Shown here one piece after another: positions 25,083 to 36,949 of a DNA stretch of 64,000 nucleotides. Every line of letters begins with the position of its first letter. The stretch's first letter is position 1. Position numbers and translations under genes: made by a program. Origin of the DNA: Eupeodes corollae (lineage: Eukaryota > Arthropoda > Insecta > Diptera > Syrphidae); the NCBI RefSeq assembly GCF_945859685.1, contig NC_079147.1:137416645-137480644 (forward strand), given 5' to 3'. The notes beneath the pieces are model-generated. The model made no database searches, was not told the origin of the DNA, and saw only the letters and a program-made list of their open reading frames with translations.

Positions 25083-25490
25083 AAAGCTTTGCAAATTATA
25101 GCCAGAGCAGAAGGGCTTCTTCTCGATTTTTGATTCCCCCTTGAACAATTCTGTCCTGGTCAGAATACAATGAACTTATCATACGCTGCCATTGGCAGTC
25201 CATCTCAGAGGGACAAATATGTGAATATAAAGACGAAAGAATTATGTGGCTTTTAAAAATAAGAAAGAGTATGGGAGACAAAAAGCAGCCCTGGGGTATA
25301 CCAGCGTTTATTTTGTAAATATCAGATTTGAGCCCTTATAATACTACTTGTATTGACAAAGTCCGAAAGGTTATTTCTAACTCAAGAAAAACGAGATTTA
25401 TCAATACCAAAGGCGTGCATTTTCGATCAAAGAGATAAGCCAAGAGCCATTCTTCAATTTTGGACAGTTTAACCATATAGAGTGGTACAC
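25083..25490 (-). mobile_element. LINE fragment, same family as the copy at 34836
   Basis: On the minus strand the DNA follows the reverse transcriptase of the 34836 LINE. The matches are CGAAAATGC ... GGTATTGA, then an SIQVVL block followed by a stop, INAGIPQGCFLSPILFLIF at about 25305-25255, and QRMISSLYSDQDRIVQGGIKNR at about 25195-25125. The region holding the FADD catalytic motif is deleted. Frameshifts and stops make it inactive. Confidence 0.75.
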
Positions 25491-26000
25491 AATTTAGAAG
25501 CGCGAAAATATTGTTAAAACGAAAAATAAGTACGAAGAAGATCATATCATCATCGATAAGGTACACTTTCACCTCAGTGGATTCCATTACAATTATAATT
25601 AACAAAATAAACACTCCAAGAGTGATATATGAAAAGCCGATTCGCATCCACAAAAAGTGACTATATTTTCTGAAGTTGGGCTTACGTCATGGTACCGTAC
25701 CTCTTCGAAAATTGAATCGGCTAAGCATTTACGGTACACGGCCCTCGATTTATGTTGTGAGATGATAACTGACTTTTTTGGCCAGAAACTTAGCATAAAA
25801 ATGTTGACGATATATTGTTCCAATAGGCCGACACCATTTGCCGTTGCCAGGCATCAGCCAAGGAATCAATGGCTAATTTTTTCTATTTTAGATGTTTTAC
25901 CTAATCGGCCAAAGAAAATATACTCCTAGTTACTTGCACTTAATGCAAGGTTTGACAAAAGGAGATGTTTTTCTAACGTGTAGATATAGATAGTGCTTAA
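25491..26000. other. Non-coding stretch
   Basis: Overlapping open frames on both strands (25599-25823 and 25657-25929) have no recognisable product. The TTAA at 25997-26000 is the left target site of the next element. Confidence 0.45.
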
Positions 26001-26749
26001 GGGGGTATTCTGGTCTAGAGACATGAATTTTATGTAATTTTTGAAGTGCTGTAGAAAAAAGCAAGCTACAATTTTACCATCAATTTTTTTATACATTATT
26101 TATTCACATTAGAAGCATACAAAAAAAATAAAAAAGTAAAAAAAAAATAAAAATTCCGTTAGTTATCAGCTGATAGAGTAGTGCGTCTCAAAAATTTGGT
26201 GCGTGACCATACCCACGATTTTAACTCTCCTAGAAATCTGAAATCAAAAACTAAAAAAGATTATTAATCTACAATAATGTCGCAATGTCTGGAACTACGG
26301 AAAAGTTACAAACATTTTTTTTACAAAATGGCGGCTGTCTAAAGAAAAATACAAAAAATGTACCATTTTTTTGAACATTCTTCGATTTGTTAAAAATAGT
26401 AAAAATAAAAATTTGGGGATGGCCGTAGTTCCGGACGTAGACAAGTCCCTAAAGAAGACTTTCTTAAAATTTCAAGTAAATCGGTTCGGCAGAACCTGAG
26501 AAATCGTGGGTATCAGATTCAAAAAGACAGTTCTGAGAAAAACGCGTTTAAAGTACCCCATTATGTCTTTTGTTCTATTAGTTGCAGCCCAACCGATTTG
26601 GATGGCTGCTCAGCAAAATACTTATTTCTCCGAAAATAATTTGAATTTGGGAAAATCCTCTAGTAGACATATTCTTAAATAGTTAAACTATGAAAATATG
26701 AAAAGAAAAAAAAATCGATTTTTTTTAATTTCTGAACCAGAATACCCCC
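26001..26749. mobile_element. TTAA-flanked non-autonomous element (piggyBac-like MITE)
   Basis: TTAA at 25997-26000 and 26750-26753 flanks a 749-bp unit. The left end GGGGGTATTCTGGTCTAGA (26001-26019) is mirrored by the right end, whose reverse complement reads GGGGGTATTCTGGTTCAGA, identical at 17 of 19 positions. TTAA duplication is the hallmark of piggyBac insertion. The inside has no open frame of note, so it would need a transposase from elsewhere. Confidence 0.8.
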
Positions 26750-26814
26750 TTAATATGATTTCAAAGGAATTTAAAATATAAAAAATAGGTTGATACAGAA
26801 ACAAATACTTATTA

Positions 26815-27500
26815 ATTTAAGGTGGCCCTACAGTCTTGTGTGAACTAGGGCCTCACCCAACAAACTTCTCCATTTAGCTCGGTCACTAGCTAGATGTCTC
26901 CAGCTTCGCGCTCCAAGTTGGGTGAGGTCAATTTCTACTTGTGCACGCCATCTGATTTGCGGTATTCCTCTACTGTGCTGTCCTGTGGGTGTGCATTCGA
27001 AGACTTTCCGGGCCGGAGCATTGATTTTATGCGACCTACGTGATCCAGCCATCTTAGTCGTTGGACTTTTACCCTTCGTGCTAAGTCTACGTTGCTGTAC
27101 AGCCCGTGCAGCTTGTCGTTCCATTTTCTCCTCCATTCCCCTTCGAAGAATACCGAATCGTAGATCACACGAAGAAATTATCTCGGAAACGACCCAAGGT
27201 GATTGCATCCGCTTTTGTCATAGTCCATGCTTCTGCACCGTATAGCAGGACGGGGATGATAAGTGTCTTATATAGCGACACTTTGGCCCTTCGAGAGAGA
27301 ACTTTGCCACTCAATTGCTTTCTTTGCAAGAGTTAGTCTTCGTTTGATCTCACGCTGGTGTTGTTTTCTGCGTTTACAGCGGAGCCTAGGTAGACGAAGT
27401 CCTTCACTATCTCAAAGTTACTTCTGTCGATGGTGACGTTTTGACCAAGACGTCGGTGTTGTAGGTCCTTTCTTGACAACAGCACGTACTTTGTTTGCTC
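26815..27500 (-). pseudogene. RTE-clade LINE relic, copy C, 3' part
   Basis: Minus-strand sequence reads VKDFVYLGSAVNAENNTS near 27430-27370, then SLYKTLIIPVLLYGAEAWTMTKAD at about 27275-27205. After further frame shifts come GEWRRKWNDKLHGLY, RRVKVQRLRWLDHVGRI and WRHLASDRAKWRSLL. This is the conserved post-RT tail of RTE elements. The 3' end at 26821-26853 is almost the SINE tail. Immediately upstream lies an endonuclease segment in the opposite orientation (27590-28190). Confidence 0.8.
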
Positions 27501-27589
27501 TCATACACACACAAGAATTAAATCTGCACAGCATCAAGTCAAACGTTTTCAAATTGATCCCTCAACTATCCACATAAACCGGGCCGAAC

Positions 27590-28190
27590 AAAACGGGGAT
27601 GAAAACCTTCGATATTAACTATTATGACTGCTACCGAGAAAACCAACACCACTTATTTGGATGCGGCTTTGCCATTGAAGCCAGACTTAGGTAACAAGTC
27701 TTGAGCTATAGGTCAAGACGAACGCCTCATGACCATCCGCATCATGCTTAATTCGACAACATTAGCCTGATATGCGTGCAAGCCCCCACATAAGAGAAGG
27801 ATGACAGCAGCAAAGATATGGTCTTCGAGCTCTTCGACAAAACATATGAACAGTGCTCTAGCTACGATATTAAAATTGTCCTGGGCGATTTTAATACCAA
27901 GCTAGGAAGGGAAGACATCTTTGGTGGAATAATCGGGAAAAGCAGCCTGCACGACAACACTTCCGACAGCCGATTCAGGCTCAAAGATTTTGCTGCGTGG
28001 CGGAACATGTTAGCCAGGACGCGTTTTCCACACCTTAACATCCACAAAGGAACTTGGGGTTCTCCAGATCCATCTACCATCAACCAGATTGACCATATTG
28101 CGATCGACGTTCATGGATGTCCGAACTTTCAGGGAGGTACTGGGAGAAGGTACAACGTCGAACGGCTACAATCGCAAGAGATAGCAAAAA
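27590..28190 (+). pseudogene. RTE-clade LINE endonuclease segment, copy C, inverted 5' part
   Basis: The plus strand encodes the C-terminal half of an apurinic-type endonuclease: KIVLGDFNTKLGRE (GDFN motif) near 27870-27910, KSSLHDNTSDSRFRLKDFA, HKGTWGSPDPSTINQIDHI (the TW.SPD...NQIDH motif) near 28050-28100, then RRYNVERLQSQEIA. The last block is normally separated from the endonuclease by a segment that is missing here. The upstream part has a frameshift before 27818. It is head to head with the 3' part at 26815-27500, as expected for a 5' inversion during insertion. Confidence 0.8.
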
Positions 28191-28682
28191 GTAAACTTTA
28201 TATTCTAGCGTAAGCTATTTACAAAGGTGTAATGCCTATTATTCGTCTTTTACACCACGACTACAATTCTGAAAGAATTTATTTTCCACCAACACAAAAG
28301 CTTCAATAAATTCAAAAAAATTAAAACATTTTGATTTTAATTTTTAATTTTTGTATTTAAATAAATTATAAATAAAATAAGTCTTATATAGCGCATAGCC
28401 TTTGGGTTCAATTATAATACTATGTTAAAAATTAATTTTCCACGTCATTATTACAAATTGCAGCCTCAAAAATAATTAAAATATCGTCCGAAGTTAATTT
28501 TGACTCGTCAAATTGGATGTCTGAAATTATGCTTATGTTAATCGCATTCTGACTTCGAATGCTCTGAGGAATTTCCTGCTTATGGTAAGCGTTTTAATGG
28601 TCGTGGAGGGAAGAATTAAAACTCCGAGTTGTCAATTTCGGGCCATTGCTCGGCATCTCCAATTTTTTTAAGCCGTATATAC
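28191..28682. other. Non-coding gap between RTE segment and SINE
   Basis: AT-rich, no reading frame of note and no recognised repeat. Confidence 0.5.
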
Positions 28683-28880
28683 CTTAGAGCACCATGGTAT
28701 TATGGTTAGCACGTATACAACTGTCATGCTAGAGGTCTTGGGTTCAATCCTTAAAGTTTTTTCACGGGTATTGCCTCTTAAGAGGAATTTACAACATTTC
28801 TCGCACACAGGCTTGGTTGAGAGTTGTAAGTCACTAGGCCCTAATTCTCAACGGACTGTAGCGAACCTAATTTATTTTAA
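28683..28880 (+). mobile_element. Diverged tRNA-derived SINE copy
   Basis: The head contains ATGGTATTATGGTTAGCACG (A-box region) and GGTCTTGGGTTCAATCC (B-box). The body is shortened and contains CGGGTATTGCCTC. The 3' part has CGCACACAGGCTTGGTTGAG and AGTCACTAGGCCC, then CGAACCTAATTTATTTTAAG. The middle of the standard unit is deleted. Confidence 0.8.
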
Positions 28881-31617
28881 GTAAGCCTTGGAGTTTAATA
28901 GTGTTGTGGTGAGAAATTGGCTTGTAGGACTGGCTTATGGGGAATTTGTAGTTCTGTTAGAGTTTTCTTTTTTTTTGCTTGGAGTCAATATTTTTATAAG
29001 ACTGCACCATTGGTCGTATAGGAAAATTTTTTGGTAAACTTATTCTATAAGATGTTCTTTTACTGTCAAAAGCAAAATAAATAAACAACAAACAGATGGT
29101 TTTCACATTTCGATTTGAATGTTTATAAACCTGAAACATTCGGTCCTAAAAGTTGGTAGCACATGCCAATGACGTCGAACTTAGGGTTAGGTCTAACGTC
29201 CATGTCGATGTTGCTGTTTTAATGTTTTCAAAGCCTTTTAAAACCAGTAGTTCTAAAAAGTGTGAAGTTTTCAAGCTGTTGTCAAAGTTGGTGTGTCAAT
29301 CTTTTGCTCAATTAATAGTTTACTGTAAAAAATAAACATTACATTATTATTAGTAAAATTCAAAATGTTGGCTTTAGCTTTGTATCAAAAGTATGGAAGT
29401 TGCAAATAGAGAAAGGAAATTGATATAAACAAAGAAATAAACAAAAGTATCAAATAAAAGAAAGATGCAAGCATGAGATTTAAGTTCCACAACTATATAG
29501 CTCTTCACTGCATCATCATCATCATCGCTTTCTTCATCCGCAGTATCACCGCAAGCAGACCAATGGATTAGGCTTACTTCAACTATTCGTTTGGCAATGA
29601 TACTAGGATTGGTTAAAATGTGTATACAGACTCCAGGTACACCTCGACGACATTGTTTACTTGGATTCAGGTTAAAAAGGTTACAAAAAAAATTAATTGG
29701 CTTCCACACTCATTGAGGAAGATATAAATTTTGCAGACGTAGTAGCTCGCTTGAACGCTCAAGCTTCAGCATCATCAACTCCTTCACTGGACCAACAGCC
29801 AAACCAATGCCAATAGCATAACGTTTGTATAAATATATACGTACAACATGAGTGCAACCCGTCCCGGTGGTTGTTGAATTTCTGTCCTTAGGAGACCGGA
29901 CCGACGACCAGGCAAACGTTCCTATACCTCCTTTTATCGAACGTCGTCGTTGTCGTAGTCTTCGCAGTCACATCTCTCGTGAGCTGTTTGCTTTAAGTGC
30001 ATTCCAGTCACCCTCATTTTCGATAGGGTCTCTCTAATTATTTTGGAATTCAAATTATAATTTTTTTGGATTTTTGTTGATGTTGTTTTGTTGGTTTTTA
30101 ATTCAAGTTTTAATTAATTTGAGATCCCAGTGAGATCGAGACTGAGTTTTTGGTGATGCATAAAAAAGGAGAATGTAGACTTTTAGTTAACCAGCCAACG
30201 CTACCAGTGTGCGGAAGTGGTTTTATGGAGAAGCTATACGTATGTAGATACATCCAACGTCCTCGTTAAGTCTCACAGTCCAATGAATTCGAATGTATGT
30301 CCATTCAGATGATGAAGCAAAAACAGAAAAAAGAAACCACTTGACTGAGTTTTGTTGAAGGCGGTGTCAAAATCCGCGTTGTGTGGGCGAAAATCAAAGC
30401 ATATTTAAGTAAAGGTAGGTAAATTTTTTGATCTGATGTCAAAAACCACACCAAAAGATATTACATTTCGAAAACCGCAGCGAAACTGAACTTTCAAGAA
30501 ACCGCAAAACATATCGCGACATTCTGACGGCTTCACCAATATTTATAAGATTCTTCCGTACTTGAAACATAACTGCTTCACTCCCACACACATGAAACTC
30601 GATATGTTATGCCTAATGGGCCATGTGATTATGCAAAGCCCTACAAATCTTCCATGGTATATCAATGTTGGAACCTTGCGTCAAGTGCGCCAAGTGCCAC
30701 GAGTTGGGACCTGTTGCGGTTTTTACTTAATGACGATCCACCCTCGAATTTGTAATCGATCCAAGGCTTCTACTGATGGAGTGTTGGTGCAAACACAACA
30801 AACGGGATTAATTAACCTTTTTGCGCGCATGTTGTCTTACAATTAGCAAAAAGCGGTTTACATACATTGTCATCACTTCATCTCTTGCGGTCATCTTTTA
30901 GTATAAGTAGGTACAGTATAAAAGTAACTTCTGGAATCTTTTCAGGGCGTATCGAATTACGTTTTCGTTGCCAAATTGACGAACACTCTAAAAGGAAAAT
31001 AAAATTTTCAAGGCACATTTCAAGAAGATAAGGTGAATTAATTTTGTATTTTCTTATTTCTTTTGCAATGCTGAAGGCATTGATTTGAAATGCGAAAGCG
31101 AATGACGATGGTTATTTATGCCAAAGTATGATATTTAAAAATGATTTGCAAAAGAGTGATATTTATTTTCATCGGCAATACCATAATTTGTGACAGTTAA
31201 TTTGTATAATGAGAAACCTAAGGGGACTTACAAAAATTGCTACCGTAAAATGAAATTTTATGCATCTATAATTAAAGTGTTTAACATTCTTTAAAAATAA
31301 TATTTAATTTTCATTGTTAGGGTTAAATTATAGCTACCGTTGAAATCGATCCGGAAAAATAACTTTGTGAGCAGAAGAAAAAACGTAATGGACCTTTTAC
31401 AAGCACAACAGTTTGGACGCCAAAAAACATCAAAAGGGTACGGGCGACGAGTTTGAAATCCAATTGGCGATTGCTTAAAAGATTACTTATCGCATAACAA
31501 GACAAATACTTCATGAAGAGTAATCAATTTTCACCTATTAAAAATGGAAGAGATGCAACAACAATTTAAACCGCGCGAATCGCGAAAAATGCGATGTCCT
31601 AATTTTCTTCCTTCTTA
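28881..31617. other. Non-coding stretch
   Basis: No gene recognised. It includes a CATCATCATCATCATCG run at about 29512-29528 and a GC-richer portion near 29850-30010. The open frames at 29852-30037 and 30562-30846 have no domain. The TA at 31618-31619 is the target site of the next element. Confidence 0.5.
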
Positions 31618-31619
31618 TA

Positions 31620-32890
31620 AACGGTGATTTTTTAAGAGCTTGAGAAATTTAAAAAAAAAACGCATAAAATTTGCAAAATCTCATCGATTCTTTATTTGAA
31701 ACATTAGATTGGTCCATGACATTTACTTTTTGAAGATAATTTCATTTAAATGTTGACCGCGGCTGCGTCTTAGGTGGTCCATTCGGAAAGTCCAATTTTG
31801 GGTTACTTTTTCGAGCATTTCGACCGGAATAGCCCGAATTTCTTCGGAAATGTTGTCTTCCAAAGCTTGAATAGTTGCTGGCTTATTTGTGTAGACTTTA
31901 GACTTGACATAGCCCCACAAAAATAGTCTAAAGGCGTCAAATCGCATGATCTTGGTGGCCAACTTACCGGTCCATTCCTTGAGATGAATTGTTCTCCGAA
32001 GTTTTCCCTCAAAATGGCGCCATCTTGTTGAAACCACATGTCAACCAAGTTCAGTTCTTCCATTTTTGGCAACAAAAAGTTTGTAAGCATTGAACGATAG
32101 CGATCGCCATTCACCGTAACGTTGCGTCCAACAGCATCTTTGAAAAAATACGGTCCAATGATTCCACCAGCGTACAAACCACACCAAACAGTGCATTTTT
32201 CGGGATGCATGGGCAGTTCTTGAACGGCTTCTGGTTGCTCTTCACTCCAAATGCGGCAATTTTGCTTATTTACGTAGCCATTCAACCAGAAATGAGCCTC
32301 ATCGCTGAACAAAATTTGTCGATAAAAAAGCGGATTTTCTGCCAACTTTTCTAGGGCCCATTCACTGAAAATTCGACGTTGTGGCAGATCGTTCGGTTTC
32401 AGTTCTTGAACAAGCTGTATTTTATACGGTTTTACACCAAGATCTTTGCGTAAAATCTTCCATGTGGTCGAATAACACAAACCCAATTGCTGCGAACGGC
32501 GACGAATCGACATTTCACGGTCTTCAGCAACACTCTCAGAAACAGACGCAATATTCTCTTCTGTACGCACTGTACGCATTCGTGTGGTTGGTTTAATGTC
32601 CAATAAAGTAAACTGAGTGCGAAACTTGGTCACAATCGCATTAATTGTTTGCTCACTTGGTCGATTGTGTAGACCATAAATCGGACGTAAAGCGCGAAAC
32701 ACATTTCGAACCGAACACTTATTTTGGTAATAAAATTCAATGATTTGCAAGCGTTGCTCGTTAGTAAGTCTATTCATGATGAAATGTCAAAGCATACTGA
32801 GCATCTTTCTCTTTGACATCATGTCTGAAATCCCGCGTGATCTGTCAAATACTAATGCATGAAAATCCTAACCTCAAAAAAATCACCCTT
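31620..32890 (-). mobile_element. Tc1/mariner element, DD41D (rosa-like) type
   Basis: The left end AACGGTGATTTTTTAAG (31620) and the right end, whose reverse complement starts AAGGGTGATTTTTTTGAGG (32890), form terminal inverted repeats. They are flanked by TA at 31618-31619 and 32891-32892, the standard Tc1/mariner target duplication. The 1,271-bp unit carries one transposase gene on the minus strand. Two lesions in that gene make it inactive, so this is a recently dead copy. Two older relatives lie at 7756-8130 and 60084-60265. Confidence 0.85.
31723..32777 (-). pseudogene. Tc1/mariner transposase, broken by a deletion and a frameshift
   Basis: A transposase of about 340 residues for cut-and-paste movement. 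The start ATG (32777) opens MNRLTNEQRLQIIEFYYQNK, a helix-turn-helix DNA-binding start. SQQLGLCYSTTWKILRKDLG is a second helix-turn-helix. The catalytic domain shows FSDEAHFWLNG (first Asp), MWFQQDGA (second Asp) and CDLTPLDYF (third Asp). Intact relatives have 41 residues between the second and third Asp. Here there are 31, so about 30 bp are lost just after the second Asp (near 32010). A single-base deletion near 31928 then shifts the frame. The proper C-terminus (LFLWGYVKSKVY ... MDHLRRSRGQHLNEIIF) continues in another frame to 31723. The family assignment comes from the motifs and spacing and is from memory. Confidence 0.85.
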
Positions 32891-32892
32891 TA

Positions 32893-34835
32893 GTTTTTGC
32901 GTGAAAGCGTAACAAACAAACTTACATCCGCATTTATAGTATTAGTATAGAAGTATAGATTAATAAAATAGTGATACCATAAATGGCTAAAAGACTTTTT
33001 GGAGTAAGATAAAGAAATAGAAAATATAGAAAAAAAGGCCGTGATAACAGAGAAAATAAATGATTAGAGTAAATTAGAAATAAATAAGTGTGAAAAGAAA
33101 GAGAAAGTATATGATAAGCAAACAAAAAGTTAATAATCAGACAAAAATAATAATTAATCAATATATGAAAAAAAGTTTACTATCCCATCCATCGTGATTT
33201 AAAATTTAATATTTTGTTTTGTTAATTTTCAAATCTCAAATCCATACAGTTTCATCATTCTTAAAAATTTAGTCATCGTTTAGCATAAACATACATGGTC
33301 ACCAAAATGCTGTGCACAGAATTCTTTTTTTTGTTTTCTTTTATAAATTCCGCTTAAACAAATTTAAATGGATTTAAAGAAATAATACAAAGAATGAAAT
33401 TAGCTTAGAAAACAAATAAAATGATAGAAATAGACAAACGTAAACGACAAACGAAAGTATTTTTGTTCCTTTGAAATAATTGACATTCCGAGTTAAATTG
33501 AGTTTCATATAAAGAAAGCTTTATAAAGATCAGATTCAAGGTCTTGGAGGATCTTTTAATTTTCAACTTTATCGATGCATGGTAATGATTTCAATTATTG
33601 TTTTTATTTGCATGTTTAATTTTAAGAATTGCCACTTGAATTGTTGTGTGGAATAAAATGTGTGACGCTTTTAACATAGGCTAATGAAATTAATCCGTCG
33701 TTTAGATTTTTTTTGAACATTTGAGTGGTCCGACAACTAAGCAAGGTTGTTTTTCAATTTTTTTTTGAGTAAGAATGAAAACTCTATTGAGTCATATTGA
33801 ATTATCGTTGTCTTAAGTGAACAAGTTTATTATGAAGATTTAAGGATTTATTTTGGGAAGTGGATTCGTGGAGAAAAAAGAAGGGAAAGATGACGTTTCA
33901 AGCATTGTAAGGGAAAGTCAATGATTTTCCCCCATTCAAATGAGGGCTGTTGCAGATATTTTTTTTTGAGCAATCAATGGCGTAGGAGTGTTCATTCGAG
34001 TTAATTCTGGATAGAATACTATTAAGGGTGGGTAAAGAAGCTCAGAGGACACGATCATCTTTGCCCTCCACTCAATATGCATGTCGAAAGCTTCGCTGTT
34101 GGAATCTAAATTCGGACCATACCATTTTAAGGATGGAAATTATACCAGTCGAGTTACATCGGAGACTTAGGCCTGCAAAAACGTAACATCGTCATTCGCG
34201 CGTAACAAGACCCCCCCCCCCCATCGACGAGCTGTGCATGACATATTATCAGGCCTTCAGTTACTACAGCGGATGGACACGCCTCTCGACTCGTGCCTCT
34301 ATGGGCCCATGGATCTGTGACTATTGGTCCTAAAGGTGGGGATAGTCGTTAGGGATAGGTATTTTTTTTGAGAAGTAAAGGAAATGTTTTGAAAAACGAA
34401 TTTTGATAAGGGATCTTTTCTGATACCCGATCGTTTAGAATCCGATCTAGTCTTTTTGTGTTAAAATTACGAAGTTTGTTTGGTGTTCAAGGCAACATGC
34501 AAGAATATTTTCGAAGTTCCTATTCTCATAAATACCAATGATTTGGTTTAAATTAAAATGCAACATACGTTACAAGTATAGCGCCTAAAGTTAAAACCAT
34601 CTTCAAAAATTGGGAACCTGAAAATTGTCGAAAGTATTCAAATAGAATGTCAATTTTATTTGTAAACATATTTCAATGTACATAATATTCGAATCAGACA
34701 GACAGCGCCAAAAAACTATACAAATGTTATCGTTCCTACACAAGCTTAAATTTACTGCAGATAAACATTTTTTGCAAAATTATAAGAAAGTAAAAACTAA
34801 AATTCTCTAAAGAAATATTTTGTTTAAAGCAGCAT
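32893..34835. other. Non-coding stretch
   Basis: Mostly AT-rich. A run of 13 C lies at about 34211-34223 and a somewhat GC-richer segment at 34030-34340 has no readable frame. The last part may include the 5' edge of the following LINE, whose upstream boundary is unclear. Confidence 0.45.
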
Positions 34836-36871
34836 ATGTCTTTGAGAAAAATACTCGAATCGAACCACTCGCCGTTCGTCGTCTTATGCGATGTCAAGAT
34901 GAAGTCAGCTAAAGTCGATTCGAGCTGCAAAGAGGTTATCAAGGAGAAAGAGGTGAGCTTCCGGTGTTTTAAAGCCAACCCAACTGAGGAAAACCGGAAA
35001 AAGTTTAAGCAAGCCAGGAAGGCCCGCAACGCTTATATTCGAAGGACCAAATTTTTACATGACCAAAAATTACGGCGAAAAATACTGCAATGTCCCAAAG
35101 GCAGTAAGAATTTTTGGTCATTTGTAAAAAACATGAGGAATTCTTCCTCTTCCTCGGTTCCTTCGCTTGTTGTCAATGACACTCCTTTAGTTAGCTCTAT
35201 TGATAAAGCCAACTTATTTGCAAGGCAGTTCGCCCAAAATTCCACCTTACCAGATAGTTTCATGACTCCCCCAGTTCTTGAACGAGTAAATGATTCTATG
35301 GGACCAATCTTTTTTCGTACTCGAACTGTGGCAAGAGTTCTTAAAGATCTCAACATTCATAAATCCGCTGGCCCAGATGGTATCCCCGCTATTATTCTGA
35401 AGAGGTGTTCTTCCACGCTAGCAAAACCACTGCGTAAGCTTTTCCATCTATCCTATTCTTCTGGGCTCGTTCCGAGTAGTTGGAAAACTGCATTTGTTCA
35501 GCCAATTCCAAAAAAAGGCGAATCTTCTTCTCCCACAAATTACCGACCGATAGCACTAACGTCCCTTCTTTCTAAGGTCATGGAAACGCTGATTTATTAT
35601 CAGCTTAAGAAATATCTTGAGGAACGGAAGCTTCTAAATGACCGGCAATACGGCTTTCGTAGCAATAGGTCCACTGGTGATCTCATGGTTCATCTCACCG
35701 AACAGTGGAACAGATCTTTACATCGTTTTGGAGAAAATAAGATTATTGCACTTGATATTTCAAAGGCATTTGATAAAGTTTGGCATCTTGCTCTCTTATC
35801 GAAAATGCGTGCTTTCGGTATCGACGAATCTCTTCTTCGTTGGATTAGAAATTTTCTTTCGAACCGTTCAATACAGGTTGTTTTGGACGGATTCAAGTCT
35901 GAAACTCATAAAATAAACGCTGGTGTGCCCCAGGGCTCCGTTTTGTTTCCGACCCTCTTCCTCATTTTTATAAATGATCTCCTGTCTTCTACTTCTAATC
36001 CAATACATTGTTTCGCTGACGATAGCACTCTTAGCTTTTCATATTCGTTTCCAGACTCACAACCCTCCTCTTCGGATGTGGAACTGCAACGGCAAAATAT
36101 GATTAGCTCATTAAATTCCGACCTACACAGTATTGTACAATGGGGAATAAAAAATCGTGTGGAATTTAATGCTTCGAAAACGCAATGCTGTCTTGCATCG
36201 TTAAAGCGAGATAAACCGTCTTTGCCACTATCTATGAGTGGCACTTGCATCAACGAAACAGAAAATCTTGACATCCTCGGAATGTGCATCAGCAACCACC
36301 TATTGTGGAGCGATCACATACGCGATGTTGCCAAAAATGCCGCAAGATGTCTAGGTTTTTTGAGACGTTGCAAGAAATTTCTTCTCGGTCTGATCTGGCT
36401 ACAATCTACAAAACCTATATACGTCCGAAACTTGAATATAACTCTCATCTCTGGGATGGTGCTTCAGTAACTTATTTAAGCCTCTTGGACAGTATTCAAA
36501 AAAGAGCTTTTAAAATGATTGGTGACATTAATATCATCAACTCGTTTACATCACTCGAACATCGACGCAAGGTTTCTTGCCTCACCCTTTTTTACCGTTA
36601 TTTTAACAGACTATGCTCTAGTGAAATAGCCGGTTGCATTCCTCCCCTTAAACAATTTAACCGTAATACCCGCGCTTCTAGGAATGCCCATCAGTTTACC
36701 CTTGAGCCCAACTTCCGCCGTACTATGAAGCACAGAGATTCTTTTTTTAGCCGTACTACGCGAATGTGGAACGCCTTGCCACGTTCTATCTTTCCCTGTC
36801 ATTGCAATGTTCAGAAATTTAAAACCAATGTACACGCACACCTCCTATCCAACCCTTCCCTCTTTTCCTAA
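34836..36871 (+). pseudogene. LINE ORF2 protein: reverse transcriptase with one frameshift
   Basis: The gene encodes the reverse transcriptase that copies the LINE RNA at its target. The first 1.5 kb are one open frame. KSAGPDGIPAIILKRC and NYRPIALTSLLSKVMETLI (motifs 0-1) come first, then QYGFRSNRSTGDL (motif 2). These are followed by IIALDISKAFDKVWH (first catalytic Asp), AGVPQGSVLFPTLFLIFINDL, and CFADDSTLSFSYS with the FADD catalytic pair at about residues 391-394. A one-base shift near 36378 moves the rest (DLATIYKTYIRPKLEYNSHLW ... MWNALPRSIF) into the frame that ends at 36871. The start codon shown is only the first ATG of the truncated frame and is not a genuine start. The otherwise open frame suggests a fairly young insertion. 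Confidence 0.85.
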
Positions 36872-36949
36872 TGCTCACACTGTGTCTTTGGCATATTAAA
36901 GGTATAAAAAACCCTTTTAGTGTTTGCTAATTATAAAAAAAAAAAAGTC
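34836..36949 (+). mobile_element. Non-LTR retrotransposon (CR1/Jockey group), 5'-truncated copy 1
   Basis: Contains the reverse transcriptase gene, a short 3' UTR from 36872 and a poly(A) run near 36936-36946. The endonuclease part of ORF2 and any ORF1 are missing, the usual result of incomplete reverse transcription. The C-terminal SRTTRMWNALP block suggests the CR1 side of the CR1/Jockey superfamily, but the clade is not certain. Related copies lie at 48228 (+), 25083 (-) and 10416 (+). A small stem (AAAGGT ... ACCCTTT, about 36898-36917) sits just before the tail. Confidence 0.85.

Noticed and set aside
26922..27336. Plus-strand frames over the RTE relic
   Set aside because: They are antisense shadows of the minus-strand RTE C-terminal region.
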